A program made the position numbers and the translations under genes. The notes below the pieces were generated by a model, which worked only from the letters and a program-made list of their open reading frames with translations, was not told the DNA's origin and ran no database searches. From Glandiceps talaboti (Eukaryota; Hemichordata; Enteropneusta; Spengelidae), in assembly GCF_964340395.1 (NCBI RefSeq), contig NC_135550.1, positions 11,078,408 through 11,138,407 of the forward strand: a stretch of DNA of 60,000 nt, given 5' to 3'. Positions 37,661-51,470 of this stretch are shown here, piece by piece (within the stretch, counting starts at the first letter, position 1; every line of letters starts with the position of its first letter).

Positions 37661-40600
37661 TCCATATGCGTGTACATTGTATATGTATTGACACACTGCG
37701 GTTCTCATAGATACACACCACACTGCAAGTCTGTAACATTTTAAAATCTTTAAGCTTACTGCAGTGCTTACTCACCATGATTGTGCTTTCAAAATATCAA
37801 GTTTCACTTCACTTTTGTTTCCGTTGGGATACACACATTGTACTCAGTCTGTCCGAGTTACCCCATGTGACCAACTCAACCAATATTTCTTTTGTGACAA
37901 CATGACACTGTGTCAGTTTGCCATTTCACCTTTACATGTATATAAGCTCTCTGTAAGGACCTTAGCTATGTCAATGCACCAGGGACCATAGCTAAAGATG
38001 AGATAAGTGTAGTATTTGCAATTCAGAGCTAATTTCCTCTGTATTGATCCAAAAACGATTTATCCTAAAATCTTTGTTTATTTTGTCATCGATTTCTGGA
38101 GGTCTAATTAATCCGAGAAGTGATTTATTAAAACTTGTTTATTAATAACTTGACCTTTAATAGTGTACATTGTGTACCTGGGTTGTCAGAATTTTAATTA
38201 GAAAATCCAGTCCTGGATACATACATGTAGACAAGTTAGTATCATATGATACTATCATGCTATGACCTACTTTTAACCCACAACTCTTCATAAACATTGT
38301 AACATATAAATCTCAGAACTCCAACATGTCCACAAGGGTACAAGTTACATACAGTGTTAGGGCTAGAATGTCACCATTTACAACAGATCTTCTCTGATTA
38401 AAAACACTTGACATCTCTTGACATGTTTTAGCTCTATTTCTGTCATCAGTTGCACGGTGTCTGACTAACCCTATGGTTGCATTTGTCTTGAGTTGAGCTG
38501 CATGGGTCTCTGAGTCTGATCCAATGGGACTTTGTGGCTGGCGCCCAGTGGTACTCATCCATCATATCACAAGGTTTTGCTAGCAACATGATAAGAATCT
38601 AAAGCATTGATCTCCCTTCTGTCTGAAGCCCCATGAGCACTTGATTAAAAGATAAATAAAAAATATTCAATATTTATTTTTATCACAGCGATTTAAATTA
38701 AATATTGTCACTGTCTTGGCCAACATATGATTCAAACTAAATGACTGTATTCTAGATGTCTTCATCCAGATCTGAAATTTGGTGGGAATGTTTTTAGGGT
38801 TGTGAAAATACTTTAGTTATTTAAGACAAGATGATAAAAATCCTTGACGTGTACATTTGGTACAAAAATTGTTATTTTCAAACAAATTCTTCAACTCAGC
38901 AAATATTTGACACATAGGTTCGATAGTAGACTGATAGATTGGTAGTTGTTTGCATTCTTCTGAAGAGACAGCAATGTGTAGCCTTAACAAGAACAAATAT
39001 TTTAATCTTTAAAATTGGTGGTAGTAATGTTGCTAGGGATGTCCAGGTGACCAGATCAGTTTTAGCATGTGTCATTTTAGATGAAGAAAATGTTATTTTT
39101 GGCACAAAAGACTGCAAATTAAGGTCATTGTTTAGACATAAATGAGGTAAAGTCTATTATATTCAGTTGTACTACAATGCCATTGTTTAAAAATGAATCT
39201 GCTTGAACAAAAAATCAAATTTTGCATAAAGGCAATTGAGGACAATTGAACTGACTTCAAAAATGAAATTTGATATCATAGTGGGGACATGAGTAATGGT
39301 ATATATTAAATGAATGAATCATACCAAGTATTAACATTACGTTCGGCTTTGATATTTGATAATTTGATGAATAGTTTCTTGTCAGTCTGCTTGCTTGTAC
39401 ATCCAAGTTACAAGCATTTATGAAAACTGATATAATTTATTGTAATTTGAGAATCGCAATATGAAAAGTTGCATAGACGACATCACGTCTGATTTTCATT
39501 TAACTTCAAGCTTGCAAAACTGTTTTGTATCATTGCTGGAGGTTTCTGATCCAAATTGCACTTTGTCAATATCAGGACCCTTACATACAAAATATACCTC
39601 ATGCGGTTGATGATTGGTCGAGGCAATATTAAGCAACAATGTTTTCACATCTTTACTTAAACTAAGTTTTTGCCATTATCTCTTGTTTGATACTACCAGT
39701 TAAATTGTTTCTGATAACTACGTGTATGTTGCCATGTCTGTATGTCTTAAAAGGCAAAGTATACTCTCTCAATATCCCATTCCACAACCCTTGCAGTACT
39801 GTAAGGGGCGGGATAATTGTTTTCATTTGATGTCTTCTAAAAGAATCTTGCTTTGAGGTATGTGTTTATAGAAGCTTAGATCTGGCCACCATTCGTACAT
39901 GAATCACTGATGTACATGGTGTTTCATCTCCTCCATGACTACACACAAAGTAAATGTAGGTATAGTGAGGTGGGTGTCTGTTTGTGTTTGCTAAACTTTT
40001 TCCTCTTGTCACTATGCGTATAGACTAATAGCTTACATCACCAATAGCTTACATCACCACGTGTAGGGACAAGTTCATACTGGCAGAAATTTGGTTAGTT
40101 TCGATGTTCAACAATTTGTGTTGTTCCCACTTTGGGTTATATTCGCATTCATGTCAATTAAACACCAAACAAATTAACACATGAATAGCCTGGGCATTGA
40201 TTTGTAACCCATTCAATGTGAAGCCTGAAACTGACCATACAGTCCAAATACATACATGTATAAAAAAAATCTGCATAACAATGCATAATGAATTCCAATG
40301 CAGTATGTTAGTAAATCTTGTGTTTGCAAAGCCCGCATGGTTGGAAAATAACATTGATATTAATTAAATATATAATATGAATGTGTGCCATTTTTTGGAT
40401 TGTCAGTGGATCTCTTGGTGGCTGTACATGTTGAGTACTGTCGTAGGAAGAGGCAAACAATGTCCTTGTAATTATAGCTTAACAATGAAGTGGATGCAGG
40501 TAGATACAGGGTTTGGTACCATATTCATTTGTGTCATAACCTCACTTAAAATGAGGAGTCTATCATATAATGTAACATGCTGGTGTGTGAACACAGCTGA

Positions 40601-40710
40601 GGTCAGGGATCGATACTGTCAACAGATGTACTCAACCCAATACACTCACTGCAATTATATGGAACTTAACACAAACTCAAAAGACAGTACCTGTATCTGT
40701 ATGAAACTCA

Positions 40711-40737
40711 ACCCCCCCCCCCCCCCCCCCCCCCCCC
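40711..40737. repeat. Poly-C run
   Basis: About 27 consecutive C residues in ITPK1 intron 2. Confidence 0.95.
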
Positions 40738-41414
40738 AATGCTAAGTCTGAACTATTGTTGACCTCGTATTGTGATAGACCATGGCATATTACCTACACA
40801 AAAATGTACATGGAAATTTGGATAGCCATCAATCATGTATTATAATTTATATGCATAGCAGTTATTGAAATTTTATTGTTCTTTTGACAAAAAAAATTAT
40901 GACTATATTATTTTACTATAAACGAATATTATTATACAGTATAAATCAAAGGGCAGATACCTTAAAATAATCTCAATCCAGAACTCAATTTTGATGAGCT
41001 GAAAATTTAAAATATTTTGAAATTGAAGGATTGCTACCTTGAAAATATAACCTTGGCGTAAATTGATTCTGGATGCAAAGCAGAGCATTTTAATTTGTGA
41101 AAATGTGCATGTATACATGATATAAGTATTCCTAAAGTACACATCAGAAATACCCTGTTTTGACTGAATGTTTGATATATCAATATTGAAGGCTGGATAC
41201 TATTTTTAAAATACTCAAAATTACCCTGGTGTGATAAACTGAAGGTGAAATTGAAGGGTAGATATTTTGATAATGTAAATTGATTCTGACAACTCAAGTT
41301 TCTATGGCCTCGGTTTATCAGTAGGAGTGGAATGGGATTGGCAGTGGTGATACTTGTAATGTGTAAGCCTAGCCTTTTTTCCACCCCCTCACTGTACAGG
41401 ATATAATGATAATG

Positions 41415-41489
41415 CTGTCTGTCTGTCTGTCTGTCTGTCTGTCTTTCTGTCATGGTCTGTCTGGTTGTCTTGCTATCACTGTCTGGCTA

Positions 41490-41530
<41 letters not shown>

Positions 41531-41531
41531 G
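41415..41531. repeat. (GTCT)n microsatellite in two blocks
   Basis: Two runs of GTCT separated by about 50 bases of related but mutated sequence, which looks like one old tract with a decayed centre. Confidence 0.93.
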
Positions 41532-42305
41532 ACAAATAGGGATACAAATCTAGGTCTTTCATTTCTTATCTTGTACTACTGTATGTGATACAAAACTCAA
41601 AGTAAAATTTCCATTCGTGTATTACTGTTACATCATATAACTGACAGAATCATCTCATAACATAAATCCTTCATCTCAAGAAAATCAGAGAAATTCAAAA
41701 TATATAACAAAACTGCAGGCAAGGAAAAACTTCTAAAAACATTTGATAAAGACATTTTATGACTTGTGACTGTGATACAAATACAGTATTAAAGTTTTGA
41801 TTTTTCTCTCAGATTGGATCCATACATTTCGATAAAATCTTTTTAGTTGATTGCTTTGGTGTATATGATATGTACAATATTGATTAGTTAACAGTAAACT
41901 ACTCTCCCAAAACATATGTACTAGAGTTTATCAATCAATCCTGGAAATATCAGTTTACATTGTACAGTATTGTGTTTTAAAAAGTGTGAGAGTGATCGGT
42001 TTACTGTAACATAGAAAACCTCGATTCTCTGTAAAAAAATAAATATTTCATTACTATTTCCACGTCAGCAGAAATCTGTTGGATTTTCCAATATTTGTTT
42101 TGAATGGATAAATATGAACAAGGCACGGTGTAGCAGCTGATCCCCTTCTTCACCTAAGAAGATTAAATTTCCTGAAATGAAAATACTGCCCACTCACACA
42201 CACATGATGATGTGGTAATATCGCCATACTCATTATACATACATGTATATCTCATTATTTCAAATACCATGTTGAGTTGAAGTAATAACCCATTATACCA
42301 TGTAT

Positions 42306-42855
42306 GTAAATCTGGTCTCAGATTCAGATAGCCTCATATTCATATTGAGTCTCTCAAAGTCTCATATTTGAAAAATTACAATGACACCCACGAAAGGTGT
42401 GGTAGTCAAGAAGTAATACTGTTGAGACTACAGGTAATGTTCCCCCTTCACACCCACCTGTTGGGAAAGGGCACAGCTTGCATTCGAAAAATTACCTGAA
42501 AATAGGGAAAAAATAGCTTGCCATGGAGACATTTGTGAAATGTCAAAGTTCAGCTGATGTATATGTATGTTTGTTGGTAGGTGTTAGTCCAATGATGTAC
42601 TAGTATCAGTAATGTGGCCATTTAGAAAGAGTTTTCAGACTGTTAATCTTAGTTAAAAGTCTGTAGAAGTAATGTTTTTATGGCGGGTGTGAAGTGGGAC
42701 AATTTCCTGTAGTCTCTATGGTATTATTTCTTGTTTGGTGGCTTTCATTCTGTGTCATCATGATTTTCTATATATAAGACTATGAGGCTGAATCTGAGTC
42801 TCACATTTTCCCTATTGTGAATCTCATTCTGAATCTGAATCTGAATCCAGATTTA
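42306..42855. mobile_element. Foldback element with long arms
   Basis: The left end GTAAATCTGGTCTCAGATTC is mirrored by GAATCCAGATTTAC at the right. A second matched pair lies further in: GAGACTACAGGTAATGTTCC at 42423 and its counterpart ending CCTGTAGTCTC at 42717. The total is about 550 bases with imperfect arms over 100 long. It is non-coding. Confidence 0.7.
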
Positions 42856-43177
42856 CACACTTTGTCGTCATCCCAGCTGTAGTGACACATGACAAGGTCA
42901 CACAGCTAGTTTATCATTTCATATAGTGGTGTGACAGGTTTTGTTTTATTATATCTCAACATATTTACATTTAGGATGTCAATATGTTGCACTGTTTTAA
43001 TGTCATTCACATATTTGATTGAAATTTGGCTTCCTGCAGAGTCTCTGTTTTCTGTGATGATGATTTACTGCAGTTCACTTTCAACACCTGAAAATGAAAC
43101 CATATTTCTTTCCTATCAGTGTCTAGTATGATAACCAATGTACCCAGTACCCAGTGTGTCTTCTAACATTACTTTTT

Positions 43178-43592
43178 GGTCTGGGTCAAAATGATGAAAA
43201 CTGATTTCTTGTGAGTCACCACTAGTAAAAGGGATATGGAAACACCATATTTTGGTGGACCGCAAGAAATTGGTGTGTGTCTGTGGTGTGTTGTAGTGGC
43301 TTTAAGAGAAAGTACGCTGTTACAGTCAGGCACTCAGTGTAAATGGTTACAACCCATAACACCAACGTAAAGCATTTTCTGTATGTACCACAATCGTTTG
43401 TAGCATCCATACCAAGTGTAAAAGTATATACTATAACTGTATTTCATTTACTAATTGACCACATTACGAAGACCACATGCTAGGCGTGTAAATAAACCAA
43501 TTAAAACAGTATACTTTACACTTTTATATGAATGCTACAAATGAGTGTACCACAGAGAAAGTGCTTTTTAAAATTACTTCAGTGTTAGGCAG
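43178..43592. mobile_element. Dispersed repeat followed by an imperfect foldback
   Basis: 43178-43262 contains TTTCTTGTGAGTCACCAC and CACCATATTTTGGTGG. It matches 47170-47245, so it is a dispersed repeat. Immediately after, 43350-43592 forms an inverted repeat whose arms share TTTGTAGCAT and AAGTGTAAAAGTATA. Confidence 0.55.
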
Positions 43593-45292
43593 TGTAAAAC
43601 AACAAAATTGAGCAGTCAAGATACCTATCTCTATGGATGTTACAACCCACAAAAAAACACCAGTGTATTGGCTTGAATGAAGGGAGCTAAGGAAAGACAA
43701 AATTAGGTAAAAACAACAATATCAGCCTGAACTGATACAAAAACAAACAGGGGGTGCCACTAATGTAGGGTCAGGTGACGTTTTTTATCAGTTTGTTTAT
43801 ATCTGTTGAAGTTGTAATGGAAAACGTGTAGCATTCTATCATGTGATCCGGGCTCATGTGATGTTTGTGCTTTGATAAGTTACCAACACTATTGTATCTC
43901 TTTGTCTGAAACTTGTCTCATTCCTGTTTTCAAACTTTTAATACCACTGGTAAGTAAATACATCGGTATTTTTTCTCAGGTTGTAGTATGTACAGGTATA
44001 AAGTTATCAGTAAATAGTACTTGTATATATAGTTTACATGAAAGTGCAATAAAACATTTATGAAGGTGAAAGTTCAACTCAAGTTTGTTACAAATTTAGC
44101 ACAAAACAAAAGTTTCAACATAAAATAATTTCATAGCTTTCATTTCGGATTGTTGAGATTGATATGTAGTTTTAATACTGCAGCTGTCTCCTTTGCAAAG
44201 TTTGGCAAGAAACTGAAACTAACATACATGTATGTGACAGTTGACTCTCAAATCACATGCATATGAGACTTCTACTGTGTCTATTCAGGTCCTAAAAAAT
44301 GATAAAAGTTGATCTTGAGTATTGGCAAATGTCCCATGATGGTTATGTCATGAAATGCCTTTAGGGTGTACATTAACACTGGCATGTTTTCATTTAAGAT
44401 TACAAGTAACTGAGAAATACATTTACGTGACAGTTACAAGACAATAAAAGTACATTTAGTTGCTTAAGTTAATGTAATAATGTACTCAGATCATAGCTGT
44501 AGGTCAGAGAAGTTACAGAAAACGCAAATAGAATTATGGAGGTTTTCAAAAACACCTGCTGCGAATAGATGTATTGCTTTCAAGTGGTCTGGTCACTGCA
44601 GGCAACAGAAGTGAAACTGTCTTTAAAGTACATGTAATCTTTTATGTCGCTGGTCTATAGATACTAAGATATGCATTAGTGTTTCATTAAAAGCAAATCT
44701 GTTAAGTTCAACATACAAAATGTCTTGATCACCAGGAAGTACGCAGCTTCATGCTGTTAGCAACATCAATCAAAACTCAGTTTCACTCTTTGATTTAACC
44801 GTACACTATTTAATTCCTCAGTGAAGTAATATGTATTTGTCCCATGGTGATAAATTTATAAAGTTATCTAAGTAAATGTTATGATGTTTATGTTACAGTT
44901 TACAAGACAATCAGTTATTCATATTCACTGAACCTTGTAGTACAATACAATATTGTACTACTACTCCTGTGGAAGTAATGAAAAGGTCAGAGGAAATGCA
45001 TGTCAAAAGTTCACCTTGTTATTACCATGTACATGAATAAAACTTCTATTGTTGTCCATAAATAGGTTGGAACCCATCAATTCTACTAAAAATCCCACAG
45101 AGAACTCGCTATTGTCTGTGATGGATAAAAAGACAGATAAAGTTGCTATCAAACAAAGTTGGGCGGACACTTTTTATTCATATATTTCTCTTGACCAGCC
45201 TTGACCCTACATTTATGGAAGGTGACTGAAAACTTGTTTAAAATGATGCCCTCTATGGCAGGATCACAAAGATATCACAAATGTCCCTGACT

Positions 45293-45474
45293 GTAAAGTG
45301 ACAACACCACAAACTTGTATCTTCGTATAAAGATTTAATTTATTGCTAATCTAGTTCCTATACAGTATCGTTACGATTTACACCTCCACTCACACCACAT
45401 TGGCATCCAGACTCGTAAAGTGACAACACAGTTACACTACAAACTGATATTTTTTGTAAAAAAGTTAATTTATT
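45293..45474. repeat. Two-copy direct repeat
   Basis: AAAGTGACAACAC then ACAAACT and TTAATTTATTGCT occur in the same order at about 45293-45345 and 45417-45474. Confidence 0.65.
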
Positions 45475-46300
45475 GCTGAAATTTATGACTTTTAAGTAAT
45501 CAAATGGTTCATACATGTACATAGTTTTTTTCTCCTTCTAATTGTTATTTCTAAAAGCACCCAGACTGTTGAAAGTACAAGTATGAATTGAAAGCATCAC
45601 TGTGTACACACACATTCATTTTCTTGTTATTTCTTCTTTTTTTGAACCCGCTGACCTGTATCGTAAGATTCAACAACTCAAAGTCAGCCTAGTCATTAGT
45701 ACGGGTCCAGACAAGTTTCGCTACATGAGTAGACATTTTATAAATATTTATGAATTATACATTATTTCAAAACATTTATGGAATTATCTAGATACTCCGG
45801 CAAATTCCTATATAATCCTGTGATGGTATGTATGAAATGTTTTGAACAAAAAGCCCATTTTCAGATTTAAATGAGAATTGAGTAGATGGTACGTGTGTGG
45901 TATTATTGGAAGAGTTTTCTTCACCTTTATTATAGGACATACAACAGTCTGAAAGATCCAGTCATCCTGACAACTGGATCTTTCATGCTCTACATGTAGA
46001 ACAGAGCAAAGGTTAACACCACAATAATTTTAAGAGTCTCATTTTATGTGTGGGTGTACATGTATGTATCATATGGGAGGAGGGTGTTCGTTTATGTGCA
46101 TGTGCACATGTGTGTGTAACATGTACATGTTTAACATTTGTGTGGGTATGCGTTTGTATGTATGTGTAAGTGTTAAAAAAGGTGGGGTTTGTACGAATAT
46201 GCGTGTATTGACGTGTGTGTGCCAATGTGTTTGTTGGTGTATATATGTGTGATGTAGATGATCAAGGTCAAGGTGTATTTTTTTATCTAGTTTAATTAAA

Positions 46301-46621
46301 AGTGGCCATATGGATGAGAATTAAGGTATTTAATTAATTGATAAAACAACTTTACTATGTTTTTCTACTTTTCTACTTGAAAAAAAAGAGTAAAATAACA
46401 CATACCAATTATGTATTCATAACTCAATACATTGCCAAAAAGATGATAAAAGTATAAAAAATTTTAGACATTTTTTTTACTGTTTTGCAATTTATTGAGT
46501 TACAAACAAGGACTTAGCATATGTTATTTCACATTGTTTTTTTAAGTAGCAAAACATAGTAAAGTTGTTTTATCAATTAAAAATCCAAAATAAATACTGA
46601 ATGCTCATCCATATGGCGACT
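46301..46621. mobile_element. Foldback MITE flanked by TTAAA
   Basis: The left end AGTGGCCATATGGATGAG and the right end CTCATCCATATGGCGACT are inverted copies. The arms extend to about 70 bases, including GATAAAACAACTTTACTATG and its complement. TTAAA lies directly outside both ends (46296-46300 and 46622-46626), a candidate target-site duplication. It is non-coding. Confidence 0.8.
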
Positions 46622-47299
46622 TTAAAAGGAAGTGAACTCTTTCAATTTCTTTAAGCTTTGTACATACATGTATCTATAATATGATATCAGCATTTATAAA
46701 AACTGAGACCTGTGATGTGTCAACTTAAGACATATTGCATAAGGAAGTAGACAGTGCTATGATGAATGATCATCTTCACCAATCTTCCTTATTAGGATGT
46801 GTCATTCTAAAAGACAGGCCTGGTAAACACTTGAGTTGAATCTGTGATGAGCAGAGCTACATGTACTTTTATATAGGCAACTGCCATCCTGTGTAATGAT
46901 CAGTTACAACTTCCGTTGGTTGCTTCACATACTGTGTTTTTTAAACTCACTTTTCTAAGTCTTAGCCAAAGATGATTATCATTGTGATGTCACATCATCA
47001 ACACACTTCTACAGTATTCACATTTTGATAAAGGAAAATGTGGATATATGTACTCTAAATACATGTATATTACTTAGTGTAAATTCACATTCAATGTAGT
47101 GGAAATAGAAAGGAACATTTATAGTTCTTGGCAGTGTGCCCTTTAATGATAACCAAATTTTGTTGTTGTGAGTCAAAATGAGAAAAACTGTCATTTCTTG
47201 TGAGTCACCACATAGCAAGAGATAGGAGAACACCAAATTTTGGTGTTTAATAGATTCATGTGACATGCTATATTAATGTATGTTCAGGACAGTTTCACA

Positions 47300-47440
47300 C
47301 TGGTCTAGAGGCTGCCGGCTGTCCATGTGGTTTGAATCTGAAGATCATATTATCCCACACCACAGGTACACATGTAAAGATATCTTCAGATTCAAACCCA
47401 ACAGATCAGATTCAAACCCAACAAATAGTCTCTAGACTAC
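47300..47440. repeat. Hairpin sequence with duplicated right arm
   Basis: GGTTTGAATCTGAAGAT at the left pairs with ATCTTCAGATTCAAACCC at the right. The right arm is then partly repeated as CAGATTCAAACCCAACA. The outermost TCTAGAGGCT pairs loosely with AGTCTCTAGA. Confidence 0.6.
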
Positions 47441-49009
47441 CACAGTAGTTTCACACACATGTCAGCCCATAGACTTGGATACTTTGTATCTGGCTTAAAA
47501 ATGTTGTTTACTGAAATGCTAAAATGTTGAGTCATATACACAAATGTAGCCAAGTCTGTGGGCTAATACATAGCATAAACAAATGCCCGATTTTGTGGAT
47601 ATATTCCCCAGGCTCACAATGTAATATTCTGGTTCCTAGTTAAAAAAACCTTTGGCATTAATATTCTGTACAAAAATAGCAAACCTGGTCAAAACACTAA
47701 TTCAGTATAATCTACATTTGTATATAGGGGAGGAGGGAGAAGTTATGTAATGTTCCCCAGATTGCTTTATACATTTTAATTAGCAAGTTATTTTTATTGT
47801 TATAAAAATATCACCCAAGTCATAGGTTCCGATTTTATGCATCTAGGCAAATACAGTGTACACTGAAGCGTCCCTCTATCAGCTAAATACACATACACAG
47901 TGTAAGATATAAGTACTTACATAATGTACAAATCAACATAATATAATAAGGTTAACATTTGTGTTATCTGCACTGTCCTATAAAAGACTACATCAATTTC
48001 ATCAAAAAGTATTGAAAAGGCATTTGTGGTATTATCACAATTGGCTGTGAAAAAAAAAATAACCAATCAGGAATACAGCTGTTATCAAATTTAGTAATTT
48101 ACCTTGTGTATTATGTAATTAGGAATGTCTTTTTATGTATGAACACTGTTATCAGAAAAGCACTGAAAGCAGTCATTGTAAATTATTTTGAAATTATTTC
48201 AAGAATGCCACAGCTTGTACTTAGTAGTAGTACATTATAGTGTACACATATATATATACATGTAGGCATGACTCAACACACACGGAATGCTATTAATCAT
48301 TGTTTCAATGTGTTCCCTGGAAAGTTGATATTCAATGCATAATGGAATACTGTACCATGGATTGGAAAGTGACAGCTTGTAATTTCTGTAGACATGATCT
48401 GCAGAAATAGATATATTGTCACTTGACTGTCTTCCTGTGAAATTTTTATTTTGAGCAGACTACTAGAATGAAGTAGAGTGGGATAGGAATATGTATTTTT
48501 TTTTTGTGAACAGAAATTTTAGCAGATATACAATTTTTCACATTTTTGGCAATTTTTTTTGGATAAACACTTATTGACTACAGCAGACTTATAGCCACAT
48601 CACATTTGTGAATAAATGTAATGATTTGAAATAATTTTGCTTTTATTTCATACCTGTGGTTATTCAGAATTTCCCAATGAAAGTGATTCCATTTTCACAT
48701 GCTGATTTATTTAGTGCAAACACTAGCTGTTTCAGCTAAATACTTGCAAGCTAAAGTCTAGAGCATAGATAAATATTTTCTCAGTACATCATGTATACTC
48801 ACTTGTATACAGTGTAGAGTTGCCTGACCATGTACATGTATGTAGGATCATCTTGTCTCATTTCCGTAGTGAAAGATTACATACTTGATATGATCGATAC
48901 GTTCTATATATATACATGTACATGTACCCATCTTAAGACAAGTCTATGTTACCATAGACCTTAAGAGTGAAATGCCTCTCTCTAGGTTTCATTTCCTGTG
49001 AGCTACCTT

Positions 49010-49520
49010 TAAAGGTACACTAGCTGTAACCGTAGTAATTTTTTGATCAGACAAGCAGAATTAGTAATTGTCAAATACCAATAATTAGACATTGTACATG
49101 TTAGTTAGAGGTTGATTTTATCCACAATTTGTATAGTAACAGGCAGAAAATGTCAAAACATCTGGGGCACTGATTTTAGGGTACTGACCTAATATCAGTT
49201 TCATTAGGTTATTGTATCATATGTGTAGAGGCTGAGCTACACAAACACATTTACCCACTGGTGATCTGTGTTTTTGCTAAGGTTCGGGAACCCTAGAGTA
49301 ACGGAAAGGGAGAAAAATGAGTGTTTCTCCATAGAGTCTATGGCAATTTTGGGAACCAGATAAAATGACGTGGGAATCCTGGTAGATTTTATCTACTTAC
49401 TGCCCTTAGCAAAAACACTGGGTCACCGGCAGGTGATTTAATACTGTACAATATTACGATATAGTTATTGCATTGAACGAAATATTTTCAAAACATGTTG
49501 GAAGTTGCAGCTTTAACATA
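49010..49520. mobile_element. Dispersed repeat (GGTACACTAGCTGTAAC) with nested hairpin
   Basis: The outer parts share order and wording with 51108-51470: a left end with CTAGCTGTAAC or TTAGCTGTTAC, TAATTAGAC, GCTACACAAA, and a right end with TTAGTTATT or TAGTTATTG. A second element at 49257-49436 interrupts it. Its ends, GGTGATCTGTGTTTTTGCTAAGG and the complement with CCTTAGCAAAAACAC, are inverted. Confidence 0.55.
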
Positions 49521-49890
49521 ATCTAAGCTTTGAAGTTTACTTTGTTAACCAACAGAACAAACCCTGAAGTCTTACCAGTAGGTACATTGTAAATGTTGTT
49601 TCTGTATTTAGGAACTTGATCAGATTTAGTAAATACATTTATCGATTGTTTGTAATTCTGTTCTTGTTTCTTTCTCAGGGGCAGATACTGAGAGAGAGAG
49701 AGAGAAAATTACGTTTTACAATTATGAACAAGAAAATTGCTTTTCTGTACACTAAGTACTGCTGTAGGATAATTGGGGTATCATGTTAAAACCCATTACA
49801 CAATTAAGGATAGTCAAATTATTAACAAGGTAATATGTAAAAAGGTTAATGGTATTGTATCTCTTCTTCTTCTTTTTTTTGTACGTGCAG

Positions 49891-50016
49891 ATAGACTTAT
49901 CCAAATCGCTAGAGGAACAAGGCCCGTTTGATGTGATTATTCATAAACTCACAGACGTCATCGCCAAAGCTGATGAGGGAGATATCAAATGTCAGAACAT
50001 GATGAAGAACCTACAG
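49891..50016 (+). CDS. ITPK1: ITPK1 coding exon 3
   Basis: The exon follows TTTGTACGTGCAG and ends CTACAG|GTAATA, 42 codons with phase 0 at both ends. The peptide IDLSKSLEEQG then PFDVIIHKLTDV is nearly identical to the human N-terminal domain segment with the HKLTDV core. This helix-strand region belongs to the inositol-kinase N-terminal domain that packs against the ATP-grasp fold. A short tandem duplication of untranslated sequence (50179-50300) lies soon after in the next intron. Confidence 0.95.
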
Positions 50017-50576
50017 GTAATAAACCATAAGACTGACTATACAGTAGTAGCATAGATATTTGTAGAGGAAATGTTATAGTGTATGAGACAGTCTCAGTAA
50101 CTTCCTCGTTTATCTTGTTCATACTACTAAGAATTTACTTCCCATAAATGCATGGAAAGCTCTGCAGTAGTGTTTTTGTGAAAGGAAAGAGTCCAGTCAG
50201 GCTTATTTCTGACCAGTACATTTGTATTGATTACTGTTATCATCTTATAGGAAAAGTCCAGTCTGGTTTATATTTCTACCTTCAGTATACATGTATTGAT
50301 ATACATTGTATGCTATCAACTTACATGGGTTTTTTTTAGGGTGATAACATAGCACCTCAGTAACTTAATACTCAACTTTGTAATCTTGAAAGCAAGCAAG
50401 CCATGCTGCACTTGACATGTGTTTTGGCCACCTTTGGCATTTCCTGCAAAGGTTTATGGGAAAACCCTAGTGATGATGTCACGTTTACCACATTGGGTGT
50501 GTCGTCAGAACTACAATACTAGTATCAAAGTTGATAGCAGTATACGCAATCAATACAAGTTCACAGAAGGCCGAAA

Positions 50577-50636
50577 GGGAGGCGGGGATAGGGGTGGGAG
50601 GGGGTGGGGGTAGGTGTGGGGGAGGGTGGTGGGGGA
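50577..50636 (+). repeat. G-rich tract with G-quadruplex potential
   Basis: More than eight runs of three to five G occur within 60 bases on the ITPK1 coding strand in intron 3. In the transcript this could fold into one or more G-quadruplexes. Confidence 0.75.
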
Positions 50637-51107
50637 TCCCACATGAGTTTACCTACATGTACATGTACAAGTACAAAAAAACCAGATCTGTCATATTGTT
50701 CTGTGTACATGTATCATTGTACATGTTTTTCTACTTGCATATCAAAGCTGAATTGATTGTGACCTGGTTTCTGTAGCTAAACTAGGGTGTGGAATTTAAA
50801 AAAACACCAAATTATGCAGTGTTGTACATGTATGTATGAATTGAAACTGAACTCCAATTATTAGATTAATTTCACTATTAATCATTAGGCTGCAATCATT
50901 TAGTATTGGTTCATAATTGGAAAGAATTGAAAGCAAAACACGGTAACTATAGTTACTTTGACTGAATCACACGCTGAGTTCTAGTTTTGTAATTTTGATG
51001 ACTCAACACCTTATATTCCTCTCATTCAGAGTCTAACATTTAATGACTGTATTACAAAGCACTGATACTATGTGTGTGTCTCATCAGCTGTATTTGAATC
51101 GATCATA

Positions 51108-51470
51108 TTAACCCTGCATTAGCTGTTACTGGAATATTGTATTTTTGATCAACAATATATTCACTGAATATTATTTAAAATAATACCAGTAATTAGACGT
51201 TGTTACATCGTCAGCTACAGATTTCTTTTATCTGTAAGTAATATAGTAATAAGTTGACATCTTGATTCATTTGGCTGTTCTGATTTTTGGGTGTGGACCT
51301 AAAAATGTAGTCACGTATACATGTACTGCACAATGCCATATCATGTACTGCTACACAAATATGTGTTTGTTTACTCCCAGGTGATTCAAGGGTGTGTGGT
51401 GTGTACGATGTTACAATTTAGTTATTATATCGAACAAAAATGATCCTGTTGCACCTAGTGCCGTTTTAAA
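51108..51470. mobile_element. Second copy of the GCTGTTAC dispersed repeat
   Basis: It shares ordered blocks with 49010-49520: TAATTAGACGTTGTTACAT, GCTACACAAATATGTGTTT, ACAATTTAGTTATTATATCG. It lacks the nested hairpin found in the other copy, so that hairpin is an insertion or has been lost here. Confidence 0.5.

Larger units (their letters stand above)
36475..49890 (+). other. ITPK1: ITPK1 intron 2 (13.4 kb)
   Basis: This is the largest intron in the window. No further exon is needed by phase or alignment. It holds microsatellites, a dispersed repeat at 37.3 kb, foldback elements at 42.3, 43.3, 46.3 and 47.3 kb, and a nested repeat at 49.0-49.5 kb. The remainder is unremarkable AT-rich sequence. 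Confidence 0.8.

Noticed and set aside
37485-37778. Overlapping frames on both strands
   Set aside because: Explained by a probable dispersed repeat; frames are broken and mutually exclusive.
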